From positions 189,073 through 253,072 of the forward strand of contig NMRA01000345.1 of the NCBI GenBank assembly GCA_002633005.1: a DNA stretch of 64,000 bases, given 5' to 3'. The position numbers were made by a program, and so were the translations under genes. Every line of letters begins with the position of its first letter. The stretch's first letter is position 1. Source of the DNA: Phoronis australis (taxonomy: Eukaryota; Phoronida; Phoronidae). Below the pieces are notes generated by a model. That model saw nothing but the letters and a program-made list of their open reading frames with translations, was not told where the DNA came from and made no database searches. Positions 13,401-25,400 of this stretch are shown here, piece by piece.

Positions 13401-16400
13401 TTTGGTAGCAGAAGAAATAGTCCTTAGTGAATTGTAAAAGCTATTTTGCATCCTAAGACAATAAATCCAGCACCTTGACCTACCTGGCCTGGGGGTTTCA
13501 CAAGCTGCACAGCGTATGACTTGACCCTTGTTATTCACGGCACACGTAATGCACTCCCACGGCTCGCTGGACTTCTTAGTCTACAGTCAGATAAAAAAGT
13601 AATTGTGACACTCACACGTGCACATTAGAAGTGGGCGGATGACAGGAAACAATCTCAATTTGTTTAAGATTAAGACATTGAACAGATGAAGTATGATTGG
13701 GTTTTTAATGGCTATGACATGAATAAAATGATATCAACCTCAGAGCTTGCAACCCATTTAGCGCATAATCAGCAACCTTCAAACTAAAATACGTACTTTC
13801 CAAGTGAAAGCTTGTAAGATTTCCAAAAATTTCAGAAAGTTGAAATTCCAATCTAAAGATGGTGTGATACACCAAAAAATCTAACAATTTTAAGTGTCAA
13901 GTAGTGTTCACCAAAAGTGACTTTAAAACTCATCATGACGTCATGGTTTTCCATTCAGCGCAGTTGATTTTTCCAAACTCAGTGTTCTTCACAACAGAAA
14001 ATTTCAACTGGACTAGAATTACAAAATTCAAGTTTATGTTCGAAAGTCCATGTCCATACTGTGTAGAGTTTGTGTGTTAAGTCTTGGAATAATGCATTGA
14101 AGTGGTACCAAAAGGCCAAAATGTTGTAATCTCTCAAAACTAAGTCGTTGCATCAGTTTTGAAACTCGATGCAAGGAAGCCAAACTCCTCATGGCAAAAT
14201 TCAAACTCGACGCAGTGACGTGTCAAAACAGGTTGTGGATCACCGCCCAGCAAACATCAAAATCTCACCAATTCCTGATCAACACCTTGGTATTCAATGC
14301 TGAAGTCGACATGACAAAACGCAGTGAATTTCTCTCCCCATTTTCTAAATGTAATCTACATCCTTGGAATATTCGTCTCTGAAATCCCGCTCTCTACTTT
14401 TTGACATTATATTCAAAGCAAGAAAGTAGCCCACAATGCAACATCAAGTAAACATGTTTTTACTGGTCAGTCATTCACAAACTAACTTCATTTGACCAAT
14501 CATGAAAGGGAAAGCCTGATATGCATATTACATTATACACTGGTACTCAGGATGCACCTTATTGGTTCAATCATGCCTTTTTGACTATTTGTATTATTTA
14601 ACGGAGTTTTATTGCTTGAACCTCCAGACTATATTTTTTTAAAAAAATAAATCCGTAAAAATTTAAAACCAATGCGCAGAAACTTTTGGCCCTACAGTAC
14701 GCAGAATATGGCTTAATCCATAACAGTCCTTCAAATGGCCACTATATCCCAAAATCAACAATAGCCATGGTCTCCTCAATGGCCATGGTCTCCTCAATGG
14801 CCATGGTCTCCTCAATGGCCATGGTCTCCTCAATGGCCATGGTCTCCTCAATGGCCATGGTCTCCTCAATGGCCATGGTCTCCTCAACAGGCTCACATAT
14901 GCCAAGCTTCATAGAGATCCATCACGACTTCAATGACACTGAGGCAGGCACAAAGAAAGCTACAACTGCCATAGCAGTCGGGCACATAAAAATCATACTT
15001 CATCAAGATCCATTAAGGATCCTAGGTAGATATTGAAGCAAAGAAGGGCAAAATACCACTAGGGGGCACCACAGTAGTCGGATCCATATACAAATTAATA
15101 TCAGCTGCACTCTTCTTAACAGGATGTCATGCCATGACCTTTTGAGCGGTTCGGCAGATACAGAAGTAGACACCGCAAAAAATCAAATTGTAATAAAACG
15201 CCCCAAAGAATAGATCAAATCCACCTGAAAAGTTTTGTGATCGGTCCAACACAAGCCCATTTGCCAATAAATTTCCCCTTTTTTTTCAAAGTTATGAAAA
15301 CGTTCACAACTGTAACGTATATCTTGCACCTTCAATAAAAAGAAGTTGACTATCAGGAAAGCCAATATTACTACCTAACAAGCCAACTGGAACCAATTAC
15401 CTGTGATGAGAAAAGCAGACCTTGTCCCCCCAGATTGGGCTTGAATCCACCAGTGATGGGAGCACCAGGCTTGTTACTCTGGGAAGCCACACAGGAGTCG
15501 GTATCAGGTTTCTGGAAGATCAAGCATGACCCACAATGCCATTCACCCGGAAGCTACACACGGATATCAAACACAGCAATGTTTCATCTAATTGGCATAC
15601 GAAGCGGAATTTCATTTGTCAAAATTCTCGGCAACAATACCCATAAAGGAAATTCTTCCTCTTTTAAACACGACTGGTATAAAACAGCAAGAACACAAAT
15701 TTCTGGTAACCCATAGCAATGTAGTTAGCTATAATTCGAAAGACAGAAAACTGGCAATTTCTCAATACATGGAAACAACTGTCAGCGGGTTACTGGTAAA
15801 AACACGGAAAAGAATTTTAAGTCACAAAATGAATTCCTTTAGAATTAAAAGTAAGTATTAATTAACAGTTGTCTAGTTTACCTGATCTTAAGTCAACAAA
15901 AAGAAATTCAGGTGGTTCTCCTTCCGAAGCCCATGAAACTCACTAACATGCCAACACACATTTGTGCTAATCACACATCTAATATTACGCTACACCAGTT
16001 AACCCAGATCATTCTCACCTTTTCTTGACCAAACAGTCCTTTTACAGAGGCTCCAAACATTTGTTGAGATGAACTAGAGGTGGCACCACCAGGCTTGTTG
16101 CTGCTGCATGCAGCACAAGTGATTACGTCGGGCTTGTTCCTGATCATACACATGTCACATTCCCATGAGCCAGCTTCGTGCTTCTGTATAAAGGGAGGTG
16201 GCGCTGCAGTCTGGGTCGAGGCGGAAGTGGGCTTTGAACTCTGACAAGCGGCGCAGTTGGCAGCTTCTGGTTTGTTGGTGATCAAACACGTCTCGCAATC
16301 CCACGATCCGACTGGCTGCGGGTGGAAAGAACTCAAATTAGAGTGTCGTGATTTTGAGTCTTAGAAGGCAGACTAGAAGAGTTGTAAATAATTTAACAAC

Positions 16401-19400
16401 CAACATTATTCCTCAATTGCTGGTTCTCTGCCAACTACAAAATCTTGCAGTTCTCTTTTCCCATGTAACTTAGAAGAAAACATAAGTGAAGTAATGTTGG
16501 CAGTCAACACATGTCAATCACCAATGCATGAGTAAGCGAAAACTGAAATTCTGCAACTAATTCCCAAAGCCAACAAAACGTTTTCTTGACGTCACCAGAA
16601 CTTGACAATTTTCCAATGTGGGTTAACTGTAGCCCTAACGATACAACAAACTTCGATTTGGCAAAGCCTCACCTTTACTTGAACAAACAATCCTTTCGCA
16701 GATACTCCCAATGTTTGTTTAGATGAACTAGACTTTGCACCACCAGTCTCAGCAGCAACTTTGTGTTTCTGAACAGGTGGCATTGAACTCTTATCCGAGG
16801 CGGAAGCAGGTTTTGAACTCTGACAAGCAGCGCAAGATGAGGCATTAGGCTTGTTCCTGATCATACATGTGTCACATTCCCATGAGCCAGCGTCGTGTTT
16901 CTGTACAAAGGGAGGTGGCAATGCAGTCTTGGCCGAGGCAGGAGCGGGCTTTGAACTCTGAAAAGCGGCACATGTAGGGGCATCTGGCTTGTTGATGTCG
17001 GCAGGTGGCTTGCCAAATAGGAAGCCAGAGCTTTTGGTTTTGTCTGAAAAAGAAGGTCTCGTAGCATGGAGTATGACCCACATCAAACACCTGTTTACCT
17101 CAACTATGTACCCTCTACATTTAAGTCTCGCACAGCACAAATTAGGTCAAGCCAAAGTATCACTTGTAATTAAGAATGCTGACCCATCTATCGAAGAACC
17201 AAAACAAAGGGTTCCAGCAACTTCAAAACATAAACCATGAAAATGGCTTTCAAAGAGGGAGCTGCATGGGACTCTGACAACAGTCAGTTATAGGGGTTAA
17301 GCATTTTGAGAACCAGTTTTCTCCACTGAATAATGGGCATTAAACTGGTTCTCAAAATCCGGGACCCCAGCGATTATTACCAGGACTTTAATTGAAGGGC
17401 AGGTGTCACCAAAAAAGCTGCATACTTCTCTAATTCAAGAATGCTCATCTTTGCACTCTTGTTCAAGAACAGAAAAGTTTACAGCGACAGAGTCTTTCCG
17501 AACTGTTTAACGCTCTGCAAAACAACTACCAGGTGTCACTGACAACAAAAATTTCATGTGACAAGGAAACGTGTATTTGACCAGGTCAATGTCCCCTCAT
17601 GGAGTCAAACGCGCGTCTACCTTTCAGGGATACGACCACCCTTATTAACATCGGCCACTCACACGTCTTGTCCTAATTTAGCATTCATGTCCTTCACAAC
17701 ATCTGTTTGTGGAGAACTTCCAACTCCCAAAACACATCCAATTTACCGTGACTGACTACATTTCACCGACGTCTTCTTGTTTGTTTCACGCAAGTGAAGA
17801 CTTCAACAAAATTTCAAACACTCAGGCCCACCTTTACATCATCTCCCTAACAATTGCGGATCTAAATAAAAAAATGCCTTGGGCATTAACCGAGACAAAT
17901 AGTCACATGTTAAGCTTACCTTCAACCTTATCCTGCATAACACAGTCAGCACTACTCTCTGCTTGTCCAGCTGTTCCTTTCTTCAGCACATCCATAACAC
18001 TCCCAGTCACCAGTTCTGCTGCCGGCTTCACTCCACCAAACCCGCCAGACACTGGTTTGCCAAGAATATCCATCACACTACCTGCCTTGAGCTCCACTGC
18101 AGGCTGTAGACCACCAGAGAACGTGGGAGACGGTTGAGTTTTAGGTTTAGCCTTAGCCTTCGCGAGCTTTGAAACGTCGACAGGNTCCCAAAACACATCC
18201 GATTTACCGTGACTGACTACATTTCACCGACGTCTTCTTGTTTGTTTCACGCATGTGAAGACTTCAACAAAATTTCAAACACTCAGGCCCACCTTTACAT
18301 CATCTCCCTAACAATTGCAGATCTAAATCAAAAAATGCCTTGGGCATTAACCGAGACAAATAGTCACATGTTAAGCTTACCTTCAACCTTATCCTGCATA
18401 ACACAGTCAGCACTACTCTCTGCTTGTCCAGCTGTTCCTTTCTTCAGCACATCCATAACACTCCCAGTCACCAGTTCTGCTGCCGGCTTCACTCCACCAA
18501 ACCCGCCAGACACTGGTTTGCCAAGAATATCCATCACACTACCTGCCTTGAGCTCCACTGCAGGCTGTAGACCACCAGAGAACGTGGGAGACGGTTGAGT
18601 TTTAGGTTTAGCCTTAGCCTTCGCGAGCTTTGAAACGTCGACAGGCGATGTGAACTTGAACTCCTGGGGAATGAGGGCAAGTGAAGCCACAAAATGAACA
18701 ATCACATGAAAAACAATAATTGCAGGTGATCTGGTACACATTGTACCAGACGTGCGCAGGCCGCTCAGGTAGGCCCAATGCACTGATCACCTAGAACCAT
18801 TTTCAAGCTTTACAAATGCATAGTTAAAACTGAGCCGACTAGCTGGACTCAAAGGTCTAGCAGTGTATCCTAGTGGGACTTGAACCCACAACCTTGAGCA
18901 AAGGAAGCGTACACCTATCCCACTAGGCCACACGGACTCCCAAATCACATGTGGTAAAATCTCATCGACTTAGGACTCCATAAGGCATGCATGAGAACTT
19001 TTATTTTCTCATTTTTTCATACAAGATATGTAGCATCAAACCAACGCTTCACCGTGTTCAAGTTGTGTACCATGGCTACTATGAGAAACTATTTAAAAAA
19101 AACGTGGTCGTTCACAACAATGTTGAAAAACCTTGAATTTAATATGAAAAAAGGTGATTTGGGAAATTATTTTGTCCGAAATTGGAGAAAACTTTAATCA
19201 TATTAAACCAAGGAGAATGCTCACAACAAGTGGAGATCTAAACTTTTCCTCCTAAAGACGATTTTGCTTCGAATTACTGAAACCCTACCATCAAACTAAT
19301 CGCTTTCCTATTACTAATTTCAATTGGAATGCCTTGTCCCCTACCATCAAACAATATTATAATTAGGTGTACTTTCAAACTCTAATTAAGGTCATTTCTC

Positions 19401-22400
19401 TTTCACGTAACCGACCATACAATGTGCAGGTGATTCGTAATACTTTAGTTGTAATCTGACAAAAATGTTCGAATATACTTAAACAAATAAGTTTGCAACA
19501 AAGTGACCATGCCCTGGCATTGAAAAACGGAGCTAGAGGAAAGTATTATCACCTACCTACCAACCTCCCTACCAGGGAGGTGAGGAAAGGGCGAGAGGTA
19601 ACAAAAAACATTTAAGCTACATCTTTGTAAAGTAACGGTAGAGCGGGGAAAAGGCATCCTATGGATTCGTTACAGGTTCGTCCCCTCCATACCTGATGGG
19701 AAGGGAGGTGTAAAGCAGCAGCTTCAGCTGACGTGTCTTTCTTAATGGGTGAAGAGAATAGAAAAGTCTCGCTCTTTGACGGGCTTGAATCCGGCTGCAC
19801 CGTGTTCGTTGCCAACGAGGTGGTTGAAACAGAGGCAGCCTGCTTGTGGCCACTGTCTGGCTTCGTGGTCAGGAAGAGAGGGGTAAAATTGAACCCGGAC
19901 ATGGAGTTTATGGGCAGAGTAACCCCTGTTGGCAGGTCCGGGGCTTCCACCTTCAAACAGAGAAAGAATACGATAGAGTACAACACACCACTCGGTACAA
20001 TTTGTGGTAGCAACAGTATGAAGAATGGTCAGTTGCGATTACACCATACCGCCAACCATCAGAAATTACACTACCACAATTACATGGACAGTGAACAGAG
20101 ATAACGGACAAAGAGCAGCTGACAGAACTACTTTTTGGTGAAACGATTAAAACAGGCTTAGGATGTCTTTGACATATTGCTTGCTTGCTTTACGGTTACG
20201 CAGAGCCTTATTGAGAAGTTTCGCCTATTTAGCCAAATAACTACAAAACTATAGATAGTAACTCGATAAAACAATGTATTTTCTGAAAGTAAAAAGCCTT
20301 AGAATTTGATCTTTACCTTTTGCCGATTTGCTATTCATTGGGTCATGTGACCATGTGTTTTAAGTAAAATTTAGCAAAAAAAGGGACATTGCAGACAAAA
20401 CAACTAAATATCAATAACATGATGAAATTTGACGACAATGTTCAAGATAAGATCACAAAAATGCTGTTACCGTTGTCTAAAACATCATTTCATTTTCGTT
20501 TCATGAAAATCATCAGTCATATTTTGATAGCCCCTCATGCAGAAGTGGAGGAGTTCAAAAACAATTCCAAACAGTGTTGGGGACCAGTGCATAAAGCACA
20601 GAACAGGAAAGTTACATACGAATATGATCAGCCATTTCTCTGATACGAAATTGGCCATATTAGACCATTTTCTAGGGTCCTTCATAATCTTAACCAATCT
20701 CATGGTGACCAAAATAATGAAGTTCATACATGTGTGAGAGATTTCAGCCTACATGGCTAAACCCAAACACTACACACCATGTCTTCATCCTCCATTTTCC
20801 TAACAGAGTAGTGTTGCGTTTTCTCTCGTTTCATCTTACCACCTGATTTTGCAGTCACTCTGAAACAGCCACAAACAGGCAGTTAAAGCTGCATCTCCTC
20901 TCATGTACACAAAAAGCTAAAAAATAAAAAACTAGGTTACTTTCATATATAAAATGGGCATCCAGCGTTTCAAGTTGACTTGATTTCCTTTACCATGAGG
21001 ACAGACCACTGACAAGTCGAAAACCACTTCAGAAAATGAGCATATTTCCCTGAGCTGGCTGGCCCACAGTTTGAACATAGTGCTTCTGTTGATGGTCTGA
21101 GTGTTATTACTAGGAACACAAATCTAATACATGACCAAAACAGATTGAGTTACCGTTATAACAGGATTCACACATACGATTACTTGTCAAACTAATGAAT
21201 AGGTTTGCCCTTGTTTATATAGAGTCCAAATGTACTAGTTGTCATATTTCTAAGACTGAAGAAATCATTATAAAACTGTAAGCTACCAACAGAAGTGAGC
21301 CTTACCCAGCACTTGAGTTTCCTGAAGTTGCTTTGTCCGTATCTTGACCTCTGACCTTCAGCAAGGGAGACGAGTGTGTGGCGGGGGGTAGATAGTGTCG
21401 ACCCACTGACGCCGGCCTGGGAGTGGTCCGTCGAGACACGGGAGGACCACTGGCCACCATGGACTGGACAAATAACAAAGGGGAAACTGGAGTTAGTGCA
21501 AAGTAACGTGGCCGTGCTCTAGAAACTCGAACTTGGAAAAAATAAGTTTTGTAACGAGTAAAAAACACTGTTATCAAAACAAATCTAGTGCGTAAAACAA
21601 CTTAACAAGACAAAGCGCAGACACATCCCGTCAACTACAAGTAATTATACAAAATACTGTATTAGGGCAGCAAAGCTCTCATGACGAAATGGCTTTGCTA
21701 CCTTAACTTCAGGGTTTGGAAAGACCCATGACAAAACAACAAATAAATAGCCTGATGTAAAAGAAATTTTTTTGTGTAGTAAAATTTAACTGCAAGAATC
21801 GTTTTTTGCATGAATAAAGTCAAAGAGAAAAATAATAGGAAATTGAAACCAAAAAAGAGGAAATCCTCTTAAGAGAGGAAAATTCTAAGTCCTGTAACAT
21901 TCCTGTCAATTCCCTTTATGTTCAGACATGAGAGAAGACTACAATTGTGACAATGAATTTGGCTTCCTCCTAGTTGTCACGGCAGGAAATTCCAGGTCAT
22001 TATATCCGAGTAATTTCGCCTTGTTCCTTGTAAACATTTGAACACTAGTAAAAGCTTAAGGTGGCTTTGCTATGACATGTAATGAAGGGAAGACGAAATC
22101 AGCCTGATCGATGTGGTAACATATTGATGCAACTGCAGAACTTATTGCTAAATAAGAACAGTATGCAAGGTCACCTAAATGTGCGTTGCATTTGAAAATT
22201 CACTAGCGTATGGTGCTAACAATGAAGTGTATGCATGCCACAATCACTTTTTAGCATAAAAACACTGTGCAATACATGCTATGCTTACATACAGTTGTAT
22301 GGGCACTTATACTGAACAAAATCAGAGCTAAATCCAAGCCTACCTCTGACGGCGTTCGTGATGCAGACTGTCTCAGATAGGCAGGCCTTCTGTTGTAACT

Positions 22401-25400
22401 AGATGGCTGAAATGAACCACACAAAAATTAGCATATTCAGGCCATGACAGCCGACTAATAAGCCTTTTCAGCTGGGTTTTATTTTAAATTTTACCAAATT
22501 TATGATCCTCTATTCATCTTGGACCTATACATCACTGCCTGTACATATATACTTTGACTCTATTGTCAAAAAATCACAGTAAAAACGTAGGTTGTATATT
22601 GACGTGGTCACCAATACGTAGAAAAATCCCCAATGATCTTAATAAGCTCTCATTTATCAGGATTTCAAAATGCCTATGAGTGTAACAATATTTTTGAAGA
22701 GAAATAAATGCTCAATTTTGTAAACCCATGCACAGTGATTTCAGGAACTAAAAGTATATAGAATATGAGTAACTCCGTAAGAGTTGGCAACACTGCTCTC
22801 AGTAGTTGGCAGTACTACCGCTCTATCGATACCAACTTTGAGATTTTTACGGACATACTTGGGCCCCGCCACATTTGTGGCTGGAAAAGGCTAAGAAACA
22901 ATACTCCCAACACATTTCAGATTTAACATCCTGTACCCCTACAGGGACTAGTTTCATTAAAATGTTGAAATTTCACATCGTCTTTAAACAGAGTACAAAC
23001 GGAGACTGATGCCAAAACTGGTGAAAAATAAGTTACATTTTAGTGAAACAGGACATTAGACTTAAAGTAAACAGAACATTAGATATGAAGACAAAAGATC
23101 AAGTCCATGGTTCTTTTTTTCAGTACTTGTTTCTATATTGCATGCATTTTTCTATGCTGTCAGTCATAAAGCAATAGATTTTCAAGTCTTTAAGTCTGCT
23201 AGAACCCGAATCCGAAGTTTTATATACTCACGGTGAATTGCAAAACTGAATCTTCTAGGCTCGACTGATTTGAAGGAATCTTCCTAGCATCCTGTTGTGA
23301 TACAAAATAAAACACATAACATATACAATTATTATCTAACATATTCAACCAACCAACCAACCAACCAACAACTCTATCACATTCAGAGAAGATATCTCAC
23401 AAAGAAACAACGAACTTCACTTCACAAAACTATCAGATCCAGCAGACAGTTCGGCAAATTTATGCACCGTAGAGCGTAACACCGCGTACCGCGAGAGGAG
23501 TAGCCATTTTCTCCAACGTTTCGAGAATTCTCTTTGCGGTGGAGCTAGTGGTGGCCGAAGACTCGGAGGAAGTGGTCAGCTGCTTCACCTTTACCTGTCG
23601 TCGGGCAGGTGACGACTGAAAGAGAACGGTGTGGGTGAATGAAAGTCACATGGATCAAACAGGCAGTCATAGCACATTAACAATACGAGACACTATGACG
23701 TAAGTTAAATCAACTGATGCCAATGACATTTCTCGTGCTCAGTCCAGTTGAATCCAACTCCTGCGAGTTTTACTGTAGTGTATGACGACCATGCAGAATG
23801 TGAGCCAATCAATACAAACCTGATAGGGGGCAGCAGCACCGAGCCTAGACCTTCTGAGAGAGGATGCCCCTCCATAGGTTGTCTTCCCGGGGTAGAAAGG
23901 AGACTGCTTGTAGTCTGATCCTACCTGAGACGACCGATCCACCTGAAAAATAGGGTTTACGGGTTTAATTGGAGGTTACCACAATATGAAACATACGCGA
24001 TTCCCTGAAAAAATCCTTTTGCACTTGAATTCACAGCTACGTTAAGTGGTGAGTTTTGGAAAGGATTAGACGGGTGAAAAATAGCACCGTATTGGTATTT
24101 CAATTGACCGACAACCATGACACTCACAAATGATTAGGGTAAGCCAATGACGACTTGTACAGAGGACGCAGTGTGGCCTGGTTGATAAGTGCCCGCTTTC
24201 TTTACTCGAGGTCGTGGGTTCGAGTCCCACTAGGTCACACTGCTAAACCCTTGAGCCAGGTTTCTAGCTCCTCAGCTCGGTTTTAACGATATATTAATAA
24301 AGCATAAAAATATTTCCAGGTGATCAGTGCAATGGGCCCACATGCGAGGCCTGCGCACGTCTGGTACAACGTGTATCAGACCGCCTGCAATTATTTTTTT
24401 TAATGACGACTTGTCATCAAAAAAGTGAAACACAAATATGGTACAGTGAAATTTCACCAATTTCAGACAAAATCAGTCAAAATTGAACTTTGTCCTTTTT
24501 TCAGTTGCTTCTAACACCGTTGTGAATGTCCGTAATTTTTTCAACATACTGTTTGTTGATTAGTATGGGACAGAACTTGAATAAGGCACAGCATCAGAAT
24601 TGGCATTGTGCCCAATTTATAAAAAACGTGAAAATAAAATTCCACTGCTACTAAACTGGCGAGACTTTACCATATTAGACGACTGCTGCGTATTTCCATG
24701 GTAATGTCAATTTCGGTTATAATTTGAACTTACAATACTCGACGTGGCAAATGATGACACAGTGAATGACGGCCTGTTCGAGAAGGAGACCTCCTGCTGC
24801 GGATGACGCGATGACTCATCACTCCACAAGGTTCGCGACTTGTCCAACAACTGGGAAGAGTTGGAGACTGAAAACAAAAGAGCAAAACACAAACTTGTAA
24901 TTACTGTACAAAATGGTCAGAAACAGTTTTGGAATGGGACAAATTTCGATTAACGCCTCCTGCGGTTGATTTAACCATCGTCAAAAATAGAATCGATAGT
25001 TGAAATTGAGGCATGAAGTGATGCAACACATTTTGAAAGGACACAACATTAATTTTTGACAGAATAGACTTAGAGGAAACTTAAGTCAGTCAGTATTGAT
25101 GGCAATGCAGTTGAAGGGGAGTGCTGAGCCTTAAAATCTGAGCATTGTGAATCAAACTTAAAACAAAATGGCTCAACGTTAGAGACAAAATTCATGAGTG
25201 CGGCCACATAAAACGGCAGCGTGACGGACACGCATCTCGTGAAAGCACTTTGTTCCATGCACAAAGACGCACATTCACAGAATCCCCTATAAGTAAGTCT
25301 CTCCCACTCTCACCACTACCTTTAGACATGTTCCTCGCACCCCTCTCCTCGTCTGGTTCCAGGGGAGTCAACTCCTTGTTCAGCTGTTCCAACTTCCTGT

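Noticed and set aside
14763-14888. CRISPR-like or coding repeat in intron 15
   Set aside because: Units are directly adjacent without spacers, lie in a metazoan intron, and the open frames come from the 18-bp period.
17920-18663. A genuine tandem duplication of NUP153 exon 12
   Set aside because: The upstream copy lacks an acceptor, ends at an N and its intron is copied too with only allele-level differences. Assembly of two haplotypes explains all of this.
20820-20842. Strong GTAAGA donor inside exon 10
   Set aside because: Reading through gives the conserved GKMKREKT block, and the downstream donor GTGTGT restores the phase for exon 11; the internal site does not.
24171-24240. A functional tRNA gene
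   Set aside because: It continues into the SINE body and LINE-type tail, bounded by a 13-bp target duplication.
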